Assembly (NCBI GenBank): GCA_003550305.1
Contig: QKYT01000012.1
Location: 328,303-378,170, forward strand
Length of the DNA stretch: 49,868 nucleotides
Reading direction: 5' to 3'
Origin: Glomus cerebriforme
Lineage: Eukaryota; Glomeromycota; Glomeromycetes; Glomerales; Glomeraceae
Shown here: positions 1-12,078 of the stretch, one piece after another
How positions within the stretch are numbered: position 1 is the first letter of the stretch
Layout of the letters: each line of letters begins with the position of its first letter
Notes under the pieces: model-generated
The model's input: only the letters and a program-made list of their open reading frames with translations
Database searches by the model: none
What the model was told of the DNA's origin: nothing
Made by a program: the position numbers and the translations under genes

Positions 1-10
1 TACGCCATTC

Positions 11-34
11 TGCCGAAACCTACTAGTTTCGGCA
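11..34. repeat. Perfect short hairpin
   Basis: A perfect inverted repeat with 9-bp arms (TGCCGAAAC and GTTTCGGCA) and a 6-base loop. It is markedly more GC-rich than its surroundings. It could be the end of a transposon cut by the window edge, but that cannot be decided here. Confidence 0.6.
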
Positions 35-599
35 AGCAACCTTATATATAGTACATACCAAATGGTTGACACCTGCAGAAATTTTGGTAGTATATACAAG
101 AAGATTAATTCATTCTTTTCAATATCAAAAATAAGTAAAAAGATTAGAGTAAATACAAAAAAAAACTTAGTTATATAGATATTATACATTGTATTCAAGA
201 TGTATCTATATATTGGAATTTAATGTATTATGTTTGAGATCATCTTTTTTTTTTAAAAGATAGATTTATGTACATTAACTAATCAGAAAAATAAGAAAGA
301 TGACAATAAATTGAAAAGAATCTTATTCTCTTAAAGAATAAAGTCTATTAAATTATCTTATTAATATATTAATGCCATTTGAGAAAGCAACCCACAAATT
401 TTCTGGCAATATATATATAATTTTAAGCCAAACTATTCTAATCATTAAGATAAGAATTTTTGATTTGGCTTCTAAAGTATTACAAAATATTAATAAGTTT
501 TTGAATAAGAATATTGTATTTAATTTTAAAATTGTAGAAATATGACCTATTAATTTTAATAATGATAAAGTTATAAGTAATATTACAAAGAAAAGTATT

Positions 600-1221
600 T
601 TAATTAAAATTTATTAGATATAACAGGTGTTTTGGAGAAAGTAAAGCAAAATATATACAATATATTAATTTATTACTGGATTATTTCAAATGATTTTGAT
701 TTAATAGCAGCTTTACTGGACTCTCATTATAAAACTTGGATTTTATAAAAATTGATATTGAAAAAGAACAAATTATTCCAAAACTTCATAATGAAATTGG
801 TGAAGTAAAAGTATCAGAATCTGAAACTTTAGATAAACCAATTTTATTTATAAATATAGAATCTTCAATATATTTGCATAAAGAATATCATCAATAGTAT
901 TAAAGAAAAACTAAAAAAGTAATTATGATTGTAGTAATTTGTGATAAAATTATAAATTATTTATTATTGCCATTAGCATTAAAAATAGAAAATTCTTTAG
1001 ATTAGTGGAAAATACATTTTCAAAATTTTTCAAAACTTGTCAAGTTAACTTATAAATACAGTATCTTGCAATATCAGTGATTTCAATATTAAGTGAATAA
1101 TTATTTTCTGATAAGTAATCTTATTAGTGCTAAGAGAATAAGTTTAGATATAAAATTAGCAGGTCAAATGTTATTTTTAAAGAAAAATATTAGAACAATG
1201 AAAGTTTTTGCATCAGAATAG
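600..1221 (+). pseudogene. hAT-family transposase relic (C-terminal half)
   Basis: No intact gene is present, but conserved pieces of a hAT transposase can be read across frames. Around 665-745 the translation contains LIAALLDSHYKTW, which resembles the conserved ALLDPRYK block. Around 1062-1221 it contains YLAISVISILSE followed, after stops and a frameshift, by NLISAKRISLDIKL and QMLFLKKN. This is the C-terminal hAT dimerisation signature (ILSE.LFS, NLISAKRxSLDPxL, FLKKN). The start is not visible and several stops and a frameshift separate the blocks, so it is long dead. The 420-600 stretch may hold more of the same gene but is too decayed to place. No terminal repeats were found. Confidence 0.7.
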
Positions 1222-2429
1222 AATGAAAATATTGAGATAAACTAAATTTTATTAAAATTTTCAACAAAATTTTGATAATTTTATAAATTATTTTTATAAT
1301 TTATTATCAATTATTTATACAAATAATTCAATATTTTAAAATATTAATATATTAAATTTTTAAGTTTAATACCATTTTTCATCTCATAATTTTTTTTTTA
1401 ATATAAATTTAATATTTATCTATTATTTAAAATTCTAATAAATTTTTAATTTAATGATTATAATAAATAAGTTAATTATTATAAAATAAATATATATGAA
1501 AAATAAACTGATTAAAAAATAATTAGTAGGACTAAAGATTTATTTTTTTATATTTATTTATTATAATTTATTAATTTTATTTATTTGAAAAATAGAAGTG
1601 ATTGGTTAATTATATTTTAAAAAAATAAAATACAGATAAAATACAGATGAAATCTGAATTAGGTTTAAATTAATGAATATTCAAATTGATTTTAGAATCT
1701 GAATTGGATCAAATTATGAATGGAATCTGAATTTAAGAAATCATCTGTAAGATTTTTGAATTTAAATTATAAACTGGATTCAGTAATAGAAATTCAGATT
1801 TAATCTAAATAGCCTTCAAAAAATCAGATTGGATTTCTATGATACCTATAGCTTCATATAGTAGAATACTTTTTGAATTTCCTTTTATATAAGAAATAAT
1901 AGGCTATACTTTTATTCTATTATTCATAACAATTTCATGAGCCTTACCCTTTCTACATTCAAAGTTATATAAAAAAGAGATTCTATTAAGTTCATGTATT
2001 CCAAATACTTCTTTTGCAATTTCTTTTAAAAAATATTTTATTACTTAACTTAATATTCTAATCTTTTAAACTTTTGAAATAAAGTTAAAATTAAGACTAT
2101 TGATAATCTTCTTCTCTTCATCAATGTATAACAATTTTTTTAAAAATTAAATAATGCTAATAAATATTAATCTGAATTCATTCTTTATCTTTATAATATT
2201 TTTGAGAATGAATTTAAGATAGATGACTAAGAAAAAAACTTCCTAATATTTCTTATACTTTATTTAATATATACAAAAGGCATTTCAAATTCTAGATAAA
2301 CTTACAATATTTCTTACTCAAACTTTCCATCGATATATATGATTGTCACATATTAAAATCTTTAAGAAGTGAGAAGCTCACCTCATACTCTTATCAACTA
2401 CTTTAATATCACATTAGCTTTTTCATATT
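1222..2429. other. Intergenic: decayed AT-rich repeat sequence
   Basis: No supportable gene. From about 1630 to 1835 there are irregular copies of a short AATCTGAATT / CAGATT motif on both strands, the same sequence type that brackets the minisatellite near 31 kb. The rest (1836-2429) is A/T-rich with many stops in all frames and is probably degenerate transposon. Confidence 0.5.
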
Positions 2430-2698
2430 CTCACAACATTCTACAAGATTCATCATTATGTAGGCATAATTATCATAAATGAGTTTAACTAACCTATTGA
2501 AGATTACTTTATATGTTTTATTTGTACTTTAAGAAGATGATTAATTAGTATAGAGAATACTATAACAAAGGATAAATATTTGGATAATATTGTAGTCTAA
2601 ACTTTCTAAATATATAAATGAAATATATAATAGTATTCTTTATAAAAAATTAGACTTAGAATTAGATTTAGGTAATAATAGATAGTATACTTTATATA

Positions 2699-5080
2699 CA
2701 GTAACACCTCTATAAGTGCTTCCTCTATAAGTGCACATTCTCTCTATATGCATACTATAGTTCAGTCCCAAACTAGGGACTTATAGCTAAGTACACATCC
2801 TTTATATTTTACACATATAAGTAATTCTGAGTTCTAGGTATATTGGAATACCTTTGTAAATACACTCATATGACAATTACATAGAATTTGTTCAATCAAA
2901 AATAAGAAAATTTTAACTTCATAGAATAACGTAATAATGCATTAGAAAAAAAGTTTATTTTATTATATTTCTACTTTGATAAACTATAATCACAAGTGTA
3001 TGAATAAATTTTGTTTGATCTATTCCAATTAGTATTAATTAGCAAAATTTGTATAGTGATATGAGGTAATAGTATATGCTAATGAATAAGCAAAATTCTA
3101 TAGAAAAAATTAAATTCTATTTAAACCCTGTCATATGTCTAAATTAAGAAAAAAGAAATAAAAAACTTTACATTTTCAATAAATTTTTCATCTGTTTTCT
3201 GTTAACATTAATGATATACTACCATGTTATTTAATAATAACATTGAAATCAACTATGTGTTTTTAAAACATGTCTCTTAAAAGAACTATCCTCAAAAATA
3301 AGATTTTTATATTTACGCTCATGATAATAAAAGGATTCAGACTCAATATGTTGATTGGATTGAAGAATAATAGAGTGTTAGAGTTAATAAAAGTACCATT
3401 TCTCATATCCTACAAATGGCAGAAAAAAGACTTAGTTCAGAAATTATAATCCCAAATACAAAGCGTTATAAATCGGTTACCTATTTAGAACTTAAGATTG
3501 CATTTAAGGAATTCATTTTAAATTATTAGCATCAAACAGTTTTAAGTGATGCGATACTTATTGAAAAAGCTAAAATAATTGCCGATGGATTAGAAATTTC
3601 GCAAGATATATTGCAATTTTTCTTAAAATGGCTTTAAAAGTTTAAAGATTGCAATAGTATTCGTTAACAAAAACTTGAAGGAGAAGTTTTATTTATTGAT
3701 GCAGCCACTATTATTAATAATCTACCCTTGTTAAGAGAACGTTGTTCCAATTACCCTCCTGAATGAATTTATAACATGGACAAAACTGGACTATTTTACA
3801 GGTAAATTCTTGGCTGAAATTTTTTTAAAAAAAAATGTTTAAATGATTGTTTATATTCAGATTAGAGCCTGATTGAACACTCATAATAAGATGCTTTTTG
3901 GATATAAAGTGATAAGCTAAACCTATTAATAATTGGCAAATATAGAAGATTACGCTATTTTAAAAATATAAAAATCCAAAACATGTCCATGACATACTAC
4001 AATAATGCTAAGGCCTGAATGATTATAACACTCTTCCAAAAGTGGATTCAAGAGTTTGATTGTTAAATTGGTCTAAAGCATCAAGGTCAGCGTGTGTTAC
4101 TACTACTTGATAACTGTTCCAGACATAAGTTAATTGGCTTTACCTTACGATTCACTGAAGTTCATTTTCTGACTCCAAATACAATTTCAAAAATCCAGCC
4201 AATGGATGCTGAAATAATCATGATCTTCAAAAGACATTATCGTCAGTTTTATATACAGTAAGGTGTATTTTTTTTAAATCTGTTATATTTTAATAAATAT
4301 AAAATTTAACTGATTATTATTTTTGAAAGTTTGATATTACAATATGTGGAAGTGAATAATCATGTAGAAAACTTATATATGGATGTTTTGCAAGCAATCC
4401 ATTTCATTATCCAAGTCTAGGATGAGGTTAGTAGTTAGTACTGAAACAATTCATAATTGCTGGCATCACACAAAGATTCTTCTCACAAATGTAGATTTGA
4501 AAAATAATAATTCAGAAGATATTCATTAACATAAAAGATCAGAACTTAATGATCTTATGGATGCACTTCAAGTCCTTAATTTTCCTAATCTATTGCAGGT
4601 AGAAGAGTTTCTTAATTTTCCTGAAGAGAATGTTATTTATGAAATTCTTAAGAATGATGAAGAACTTGTTTATTTCTTTAGGAATACTGACAAGAAAAGT
4701 ATAGATTTAGAAGAAATGGATGATAGTTACAAAAATCTAGTTATTAGTGCTAGTGCTACAATTGTTAGCTTGAAATTTGACTCTAAAAAAATTTTCAATC
4801 TTTCCTACTATCTTTAAATATTCTTCTATATTATCCTGTTGAAGTAAAAAAATAAGTTTAATATGGTAAACTAACATTAACGCATATTTTAGTAAAAGTA
4901 ATATTTAGTCATAATTTATGCTGTTTTGCTAAATGAATTTAATAAATAAAAGTATTTATTCAAAAAATTTATTTGTGTAATAATATTATCATTTTTATTG
5001 GCTGTTCTATAAATGCACACCTTCCATAAGTGCACATATATGCTCAGACCCAAAAGCATGCACTTATTGAGGTATTACTG
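2699..5080 (+). mobile_element. Pogo/Tigger-type DNA transposon, inactive, complete ends
   Basis: The left end starts CAGTAACACCTCTATAAGTGC and the right end, read on the other strand, starts CAGTAATACCTCAATAAGTGC, giving matching terminal inverted repeats with further GTGCAC-containing similarity inside. Both ends are flanked by TA (2697-2698 and 5081-5082), the expected target duplication of Tc1/mariner/pogo elements. The element is 2382 bp, close to a full autonomous Tigger. It carries the dead transposase at about 3340-4816 and sits within LINE copy 1. Confidence 0.85.
3340..4816 (+). pseudogene. Pogo/Tigger transposase (CENP-B HTH + DDE_1), broken
   Basis: In order one reads a CENP-B-type HTH block (SVRVNKSTISHILQ near 3373), a region ending LPLLRERCSNYPPE and IYNMDKTGLFYR (about 3722-3802), a likely intron (about 3802-3860, GTAAAT...TTCAG), the motif LEPD.TL, then LLLLDNCSRHK and KIQPMDAEIIMIFKRHYR (about 4096-4246). 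Those last two blocks are the DDE_1 core, with the second catalytic aspartate in LLLDN. A final open stretch, 4557-4817, encodes the acidic C-terminal tail (VEEFLNFPEENVIYEIL). At least four in-frame stops precede the intron. Each is explained by one C-to-T change of a conserved Gln or Arg codon. Not functional. Confidence 0.8.
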
Positions 5081-5132
5081 TAATATACTAATTAATTATT
5101 TTAATATGATACAAATATGAGGTCAGAATTAC

Positions 5133-5361
5133 AGTATATAAAATTCATATGCATAATATATACATATGCATATTTTAATTTTTATGTGCACAATTTTTAA
5201 AATTTAATGTGTACTTATTGTACACAATTTTTTTTAAAAAAAATATTAATAAAATTAATAAAAATATACACTATTGTGCACAAAAAATTTTTGATTGTGC
5301 ACAAAAAAAAAAGCTTTATGTGCACATATGCACATATAATTTTTTTCAGATTTTTATACAC
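5133..5361. mobile_element. Small element with GTGCAC-rich inverted ends (probable MITE)
   Basis: The left edge reads CAGTATATAAAATTCAT and the right edge, reverse-complemented, GTGTATAAAAATCTG. Inside, ATGTGCACA and TTGTGCACAA motifs occur in both orientations, making the whole stretch an imperfect palindrome. It interrupts the alignment of LINE copy 1 with the LINE at 33-35 kb, which supports a separate insertion. Its ends are approximate and no clear target duplication was found. Confidence 0.45.
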
Positions 5362-5565
5362 TACTTGAGAAGTGGTAGATGAAGCATAAGCATCTAATGT
5401 TAAGGACTCTTAGAAATAAGAGCTGTCTTTATAAATCTTCACTTCACATAACAAGTTATGCTTTTTTATTATAGAGGGTATATTCATATTTTATCTTTCT
5501 GTAATTAAAGTCATTTGATTTAATAATTATAATAAATTACAATTAACTTATTAAAAAAAAAAAAA

Positions 5566-7022
5566 TTTTTTTCTTTTTTTTTTGTAATTTTGTTACATTA
5601 TAACCAATCTTCTGCATTACAAATTTACATTTTAGTTAAGTATAGAAATATGCAATTCAATCTGCTTATCAGTTTAATTTAATTTTATATTATTTAGTTC
5701 ATGATTCATAAAAGTTTGATATTATTGTATATTTATTTTTATAATATAATATTACTAATGTATAATTAGTCTATAAATTATTTTAATTTTCTTTATTTTA
5801 CTAATAACCAATTGTTATATTAATAACTTTTTATTATTGTGTATATAAATATATTTTATTATTATTATTATTATTTTATTTTATTTTTAGTTATAACAAA
5901 GAAAACAATATTAATTTTTTTTAAAAAAATGATATACTTTGTTAGTAAATAATGCTAGGCGAAGTTATTGCTAATTTGTCATGATTGACGAAGATAAAAT
6001 AAGAAAAATTGGACTATTTTTGATAATAATTAATTACCGGCTAAAGTTTTTTGAAAATTTTCCTTGTTTTAATTATTATTTCCCTTTGGTCTGGAAGAGT
6101 ATTTCCGATTTATTAAACGATATGATGATCTTACTTAATGCAATTGCTAATTAACTTGTTTCAGAAATAATATTATTTTAGAAACAACGGTTGAGACAAT
6201 CGTATCCATTGCATAAATTTGAATCGTGTTAGAATGGTTAATAAGGGAAGACAAAATGTTGTAGCAAGTTGTACCGCAGCAAGTACGACTCTACTGGATG
6301 TTGCATTCTGCAGGAGACTTCAGCTATATTTATAAATGGTTCACAAAAAGAATATTTTATATGAGGTATTTGTATTGTTAAAAAATTTTGTTTCAAATAC
6401 GTTTTCTTTGATACTATTATTCTATATTTATATACGATTATGCATTAATAAATTTAGTACAGATTATTTATATTTTGTTTACAATACTATTTCTTGTTCC
6501 ATCTATTCAAAGGCGATGTTAAGAACATGTGGTACTTTTGTGTTACTTTGATTAATTGGGCCGACAAGCCGACAAGAACAATCCCCCAATCAACAATTTT
6601 TTTTTTAGTTTTTTTATAGAGCCCCACTTTGTTGCTTGGTCCTATTAAACCCTCCCCTCCCCCCGTTGTGAAAATTTTTTTTTTTTTTTTAACCCAAGTA
6701 GATGCTAAAAACTTTAATAATAGACAGAACCTCTTAGCCGCCTGCGGAAAAAAAAAATATTTCTCTCAGGTTTTCCCCTTCTTAAAAAGATCACCAAGTT
6801 GCTGTGCAGCCTTGAATCCTTTAATCTCAAAGCCATATTTTTTGTTTGATACAAATTATATTGGCCTTTTCTCCCCTAAAAACTTTTCTCTCCTAAAAAA
6901 AAAATTCTTACCTTCTAGATAATTTAAACTGCTTGCAGTTCAGTTGTCAAAAAATTTTCGGTTAATTTGTTTTTTTTGTAAAAAGACATCTGTTAATTTC
7001 AAACTAGAAAATATTAATAAAA
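5566..7022. other. Upstream region of the STE12 gene
   Basis: No convincing gene. From about 5940 the sequence becomes less A/T-rich and less repetitive, which fits a promoter and leader. A pyrimidine-rich tract with short C-runs lies near 6640-6665. Open stretches at 6336-6551 and 6629-6922 encode only hydrophobic or low-complexity peptides and are not believed. Two copies of TGTTTCA (6157 and 6389) match the reverse complement of the yeast pheromone response element, but this 7-mer recurs elsewhere in the window. Confidence 0.5.
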
Positions 7023-8612
7023 ATGAATACTGTAGAAAGTACAATGAAGACCCCAATGGAACAAGTTGATGAACTCAAATATTGGTTAGCTACTGCTCCA
7101 GTGAATTGGGAGCTCGACCAAAATATTCGTCGTTATCTTCTTCCCACCGGTGAATATATTTCTTGTGTCCTATGGAATAGTCTTTACCACATAACAGGCA
7201 CTGATATTGTAAGGAGTCTGGTATTCCGTTTCCAAGCTTTCGGTAGACCCGTAAAGAATATCAAAAAATTTGAAGAAGGTGTTTTTAGTGACTTAAGGAA
7301 CTTAAAACCTGGCATGGATGCTTCTCTTGAAGAACCTAAATCGGAATTTCTTGAAATGTTATATAAAAATAACTGTATTCGAACTCAAAAGAAACAAAAA
7401 GTTTTCTATTGGTTCTCTGTACCACATGATAGATTATTTTTGGACGCATTAGAACGTGATTTAAAACGTGAAAAGATGGGTATTGAACCTACTACTGTGG
7501 CAATTTCTGAACCTGCTCTTTCGTTCTCTTTTGATTCCACACAATCATTGTATGATCAATTCACAAAGGGAATGTCACCATCTTCATCAGCTCCTTCCTC
7601 TCCACAACTACGTGGATTAGTTTATGATTCTTCAATACCACCAATGGCTCCTTCTATGATTGGTACTCAAATAAAGACAGATGACCCATCCGGTGTTTTG
7701 TATTCTCTTGACCAAGAATCTATGGGAAATGCAACATCATCTCAGCCTTCTTTGGGTACATTTGCTTTATTTCAACCTTCAATTCCCGATAATACAATGG
7801 TCAAACCACAAATGTATCCATCTCCCGATCTTGGTTATTGTTCTATGGATGAACTCCAAAAGGGACCTTTCGAAGCTAATACTCCACCAGATTACTTTGT
7901 CTCTGGATCTCCATGGAGTACATCGTCCTTGGAAGATCCTTATGTAGATAGCCGTCACCCATCGCCAGATCATTTAGAAGCTCATGTTTCAGGATTGGCT
8001 CAAACTATTGTTCCTTCATCAACAGCATATAACAATCCCAATACAACTGCTGCTACCGCCGCTAATCTTTTTGGAATGTTTTCAATTTTTGAGGGTTCTC
8101 CAACTTATAAACAAAGAAGACGACGTGCAAATTCTTGTAATAATGTTAATGTAAATAATAACAATAATAATAATTCGACAACGCATCGTTCTAATGCGAC
8201 TCCTTATCCCCTCAAAACTTATACATGTCCACTTCCAACGTGTGGTCGCCTATTCAAACGTCTTGAGCATTTGAAACGTCATGTTCGTACTCATACCATG
8301 GAACGCCCTTATTCATGTCAAGTTTGCGGCAAGAGGTTCTCCAGATCCGATAATTTAGCACAGCATCGTAAAACTCATGAACGTGGAATGAGTAACTCTC
8401 CACCACCTTCCGATGACGGTTCTAACACCTCTGATCTTGGTTATGAAGAAGGTGTCGTTAATGATTGCTATAATTACGATAGTTCTAATATCTCACCATC
8501 TTGTGTTCCTAATGGACTTGCTGTTTACACCACTTCAGAACATGCAAACTATCCACTTTTCCAATTGCATTCATATTTGGAAGGAAATGCCGGAAACGGA
8601 ATCATTGTTTAA
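7023..8612 (+). CDS. STE12: Ste12-like transcription factor (STE domain + two C2H2 zinc fingers)
   Basis: A single uninterrupted 529-residue frame. Residues about 17-165 form the fungal STE homeodomain-like DNA-binding region ([20 protein letters not shown], later [24 protein letters not shown]). A serine/proline-rich middle follows, then a basic patch RRRRANS (365-371, a possible protein kinase A site) and an Asn run. Two C2H2 fingers come next, with ligands C402/C407/H420/H424 and C432/C435/H448/H452. Known family role: nuclear regulator downstream of the Fus3/Kss1-type MAP kinase cascade, controlling mating or invasive growth; STE plus C2H2 is the filamentous-fungal type, whereas yeast Ste12 lacks the fingers. 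The start is the first ATG of the frame, preceded by AAAA. It is the only gene in the window longer than 500 residues and has no intron. Confidence 0.95.
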   Translation: MNTVESTMKTPMEQVDELKYWLATAPVNWELDQNIRRYLLPTGEYISCVLWNSLYHITGTDIVRSLVFRFQAFGRPVKNIKKFEEGVFSDLRNLKPGMDASLEEPKSEFLEMLYKNNCIRTQKKQKVFYWFSVPHDRLFLDALERDLKREKMGIEPTTVAISEPALSFSFDSTQSLYDQFTKGMSPSSSAPSSPQLRGLVYDSSIPPMAPSMIGTQIKTDDPSGVLYSLDQESMGNATSSQPSLGTFALFQPSIPDNTMVKPQMYPSPDLGYCSMDELQKGPFEANTPPDYFVSGSPWSTSSLEDPYVDSRHPSPDHLEAHVSGLAQTIVPSSTAYNNPNTTAATAANLFGMFSIFEGSPTYKQRRRRANSCNNVNVNNNNNNNSTTHRSNATPYPLKTYTCPLPTCGRLFKRLEHLKRHVRTHTMERPYSCQVCGKRFSRSDNLAQHRKTHERGMSNSPPPSDDGSNTSDLGYEEGVVNDCYNYDSSNISPSCVPNGLAVYTTSEHANYPLFQLHSYLEGNAGNGIIV

Positions 8613-10410
8613 TTTCATTTTAAAGTTATTTGTAATATTTTTTTTTTGGTGTATCTATGCGAGGGAACCGTTTGAGTAAATTTTATTCTTTTCTTTATCT
8701 TTGGGTGGAAAAAGGACTGGACTTTATTATCGTTATTATTATTTATTTATTTATTTTTTTTGCAACAAACATTTCTTGGGTTTATAATTTCATTTTTTTT
8801 TTCTGTAATATTTTTTTTTTGTTCATTAATGACAATATTCGTTGGGACGACTGGTCGTCTTTTAGCATTTCGATATTTCATTATATATCCATTATCATCT
8901 TTCGAATATTGTCTTGTAATATTTCACAACGGGGACAACAAACATGAACGATGAAAAACGTTCGATCTTTGACTTTTTTTCAAAAAAAAAAAGTCTAGAA
9001 CGCTGGCGTATTTCAAGGAGGGGTGCACTGGACCCTATAATACATAATTTTAATGTTAAAAAGAAAAGGGAAACGACCGGCTTCGTTACCTTAACCATTT
9101 TATTTGTAATTAGTTTATCCTTATTGCCCGCAAAAAATTTCCTTAAAAAAAAAAACCTTTCATAACGACAAAATTTATTTCAAAAGTACTTATTTCTCTT
9201 TTCTTTATTCTCACTTTAATACTTTCCTTTAATAACAACCCCGTCGTGTTTTTTGCATGACATTGTATTATATTATTTTTTTTTATATTTTTTTTTATAG
9301 CAAATTGCTGGACAAATTGCCCACCCCCCCCCCTGCCTTTTAAATAATATTCCCTTAACCCTTTTTTGCTTTCTTGGAAGTTCTTTTGGGAATATACGGG
9401 TGTTCGGTTTAGTCTTGCTTTTTTTTAAGAATTATAATTCCCTGGTCCTATACCTATAATATATTTTTTTTATCAAAAATTAGTAAAACTTACTTTACCC
9501 TTTTATAATATAAAAAATTCTTTTTTATTTTTGGGACGCGCAGTACTTTACCCTAATGAAGGATAAAATCTACCGCGTAATTACCAAAAAAATAAAAAAG
9601 CAAATCTAAAAAATCAAATTAAATTGAAAATATGTTTTAACCCCAATAACAAAAATAAACAATAAGTGTGACTTTAGTCATAAAATTTTGCAAATACCGA
9701 AGAGGTCAACACCTAATGGTGACCTCTTTAATTCCCTTTAATGTATAATGAAAAGTTAATAAAAAATCAATTATTTGAAATATTTATCTATATATTTTGA
9801 TGTTCTAATTTTTTTTCATCTCTACATGAAAGGGAAAAGAAAGGTAGGGAGGAACACAAATCCACCAGAATAACGAAAAATAGACAAATGTGAACATTTG
9901 GCCTGAAATTTGAATCCTATTTTTTTCCTTTTTTTTCGTTGTTCATTTTCTTTTATATTTATATTCTTCACATATTTGAAACTCTATTTTTTTCACATAA
10001 ATTTATTATGGTTTAAATATAGATAAAAATAAGAAAAATTGTATGTTATATCTTAAGAAAAAAAAAAAAATCTGATTGTAGGGTTAATTAGTATAGTTTT
10101 ACATAGCTTTTTTTTTTGACAAAGATATTAGGTGGGATCAGGGAAGAAATCTGAATTCTTGTATTTCGGCAAAGTAAATACACCCTTACAATATATATAC
10201 TATTTTATCTTTATTAAAATTAGTAGTTTCGAACTCTTAAAAAGAACGACCAAAAATCAAAAAAAAAAAAAAAAAAATAAAAGAATTTTAACAAAAATAC
10301 TAAATTCACGTGTTTTAATTGTGATTGCTGCGGGATAAGGATAAATAATTTTTTTTTGCATTTGGTTTTATAAAAAATTTAATAATTTATAATACAAAAT
10401 AAAAACCTCA
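8613..10410. other. Intergenic between STE12 and the methyltransferase
   Basis: Presumed STE12 3' UTR plus the next promoter. It contains a T-run/A-run hairpin within 8959-9001 (GACTTTTTTT paired with AAAAAAAGTC, outer CGTTC/GAACG), a run of nine C near 9324, and a GC-containing hairpin at 9700-9728. The short open stretches at 8657-8947 and 8944-9165 are low complexity. No gene seen. Confidence 0.5.
9700..9728. repeat. Stable hairpin between genes
   Basis: AAGAGGT / ACCTCTT arms enclose a second stem CACC-TAAT-GGTG, separated on one side by a 3-base bulge (CAA). Eleven pairs and a 4-base loop in an otherwise very A/T-rich stretch. It could belong to a 3' UTR or to an unannotated small RNA; nothing else around it decides this. 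Confidence 0.5.
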
Positions 10411-12078
10411 ATGTTTGTTAATGATCCTGAAGGTGTCGATAAAGAAGTTGTCGAAGAGGAAGCCAAGGTCTTATTTTCTTGACGCTTTCTTTTTTTTTTT
10501 TTTTTTTTTAAAAAAAAAAGTTAACTTTGTTCTTATTTTAGCATTTACGAAAAGTTCTGAATACTTTTACTTTATATATGTCACATGCCTTAACTTCTAA
10601 TAATCGCCGTAGAACAGATTATTACGCATTGCCGGAACGACATAAGGCGTTAATACCGGATTATTTAACCAGGTTAAATAATGTAGACAATGCAATTTCA
10701 AAAAATTATCATGTGTTAAAACAGATATTAGCTGATGGTAAATTATTTGCTGATGAAGAATACAAAGTATGTAACTTACACTTTTTTTTTTTATTTTAAA
10801 AGATTAGTATGCTTCAAAATAATAACATTGAAATAATTGGAATTTAAATGTGAAATGGGTCAGGATAGTTCCAATAATGATAATAACGATGATAAAGATG
10901 TAGGACAAGTAACAGAATATGATATGGATAAATTAAGGAGTACTATTAAACAATTTGTAAGAGAGTGGGCCATTGAGGTAAAAGTATGATAGTATTGATT
11001 CAAAAAAATCATGAATAATTTTTTTAACATATATATTATTTTATCCTATAATAGGGGCAACCTGAAAGAGATACAGCGTATAAACCTTTGCTTGACGCGT
11101 TAAATGAGTTTTTCAAAGATGTTCCAAAAGAGGAAAGGGGATCCATTCGCGTCCTAGTTCCTGGAGCTGGTTTAGGACGTTTAGCATTTGATATAGTACA
11201 ACAAGGATTCAGTTGTCAAGGTATAAATTATATATTAAATAAATGATATAATGCACATGTTCATAGTCATTGTTTTCATTTTAATTATTTTATTATTAGG
11301 AAACGAATTTTCATTTTACATGGTATGGTGGTTAAAATTGATTCATAAAAGATATCTTTTCTACTTTAGAAATAATGCTAATAGGTAATCAATGAATTAT
11401 CAGCTATTATCATCACATTTTATATTAAACAGGTATAATTGTTTTTAAATATTTAGAATTATAAAGATTATAACAGATTAACTTAAAATTATTTTTATTA
11501 TAGAATGGAAAGAGTTCATCAGCATGAAATTTATCCGTTCATTCATTCCTTCTCTAATATAGTTTCTTCAAATGATCAATTGAAACCCATTTTCATACCA
11601 GATATATTACCCAGCAACGTTCCACCAAATTCTAATTTTTCAATGGTAGCGGGTGATTTTGTTGAAGTTTATGGAGAACAACACGCTGAAAAATGGGATT
11701 GTATTGTCACTTGTTTTTTCATTGATACTGCTAAAAATATTTTAGAATATGTCGAAATATTTCATCGAATTCTAAAATCTGGAGGATTATGGATTAATCT
11801 TGGCCCATTATTATATCATTACGAAAATTCTCCAGGAGAGATGTCAATCGAATTAAGTTTAGATCAAGTTAAATTTGCCATAAAGGAAATTGGATTTCTA
11901 TTTCAGGTATTTAATATGTTAGATGATAATACTACTTTGTAAACATTTAATTTTACTAATCTTTTTTTAATTACAAAAAAAGGAGGAAAGGATCATAAAT
12001 ACTACTTATACTTCAAATCCGAATGGGATGCTAAAATATGTTTATGAATGCGCTTTTTGGACGTGTGTCAAGCAATAA
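10411..12078 (+). CDS. N2227-like methyltransferase (carnosine N-methyltransferase family)
   Basis: Eight exons give 370 residues: 10411-10467, 10542-10766, 10864-10977, 11055-11220, 11300-11322, 11404-11432, 11504-11906 and 11983-12078. All junctions are GT-AG and in phase. Motifs include YYALPERHKALIPDYLTRL in the N-terminal region, the SAM-binding loop VLVPGAGLGRLAFD (165-178), NEFSFYMLLSSHFILN, a D-x-x-x-x-CFFIDTAKN block and SGGLWINLGPLLYH. These are hallmarks of the N2227 family, SAM-dependent enzymes that methylate a histidine ring nitrogen of carnosine-type dipeptides in animals and yeast; the fungal substrate is uncertain. Exons 5 and 6 are only 23 and 29 bp. Intron 1 contains a long T-run followed by an A-run. 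The start was chosen because it is the first ATG that splices in frame into the conserved HLRKVL block. Confidence 0.9.

Larger units (their letters stand above)
2430..5565 (+). mobile_element. LINE 3' end, copy 1, interrupted by two later insertions
   Basis: Sequence at about 2430-2696 and 5083-5552 aligns piecewise with the 3' end of the LINE at 33248-35232. Shared stretches include AATAGTATT.T.TATAAAAAATTA near 2630 (34940 in the other copy), TAATTAATTATTTT near 5089 (35008) and ACAAGTTATGCTTTT near 5450 (35117). It ends in a poly(A) run at 5553-5565, as a retrotransposed 3' end should. The pogo element at 2699-5080 and the small inverted-repeat element near 5133-5361 lie inside it, so both arrived later. 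No coding sequence is recognisable in this copy. Confidence 0.65.

Noticed and set aside
6157..6395. Two TGTTTCA sequences before STE12, matching the pheromone response element and hinting at autoregulation
   Set aside because: The same 7-mer appears at several unrelated places (for example 22918, 34003, 44274, 45119, 47588), as expected in A/T-rich DNA.
6336..6922. Two open frames upstream of STE12
   Set aside because: Translations are hydrophobic or homopolymer-driven, with no family motif; better explained as promoter and leader.
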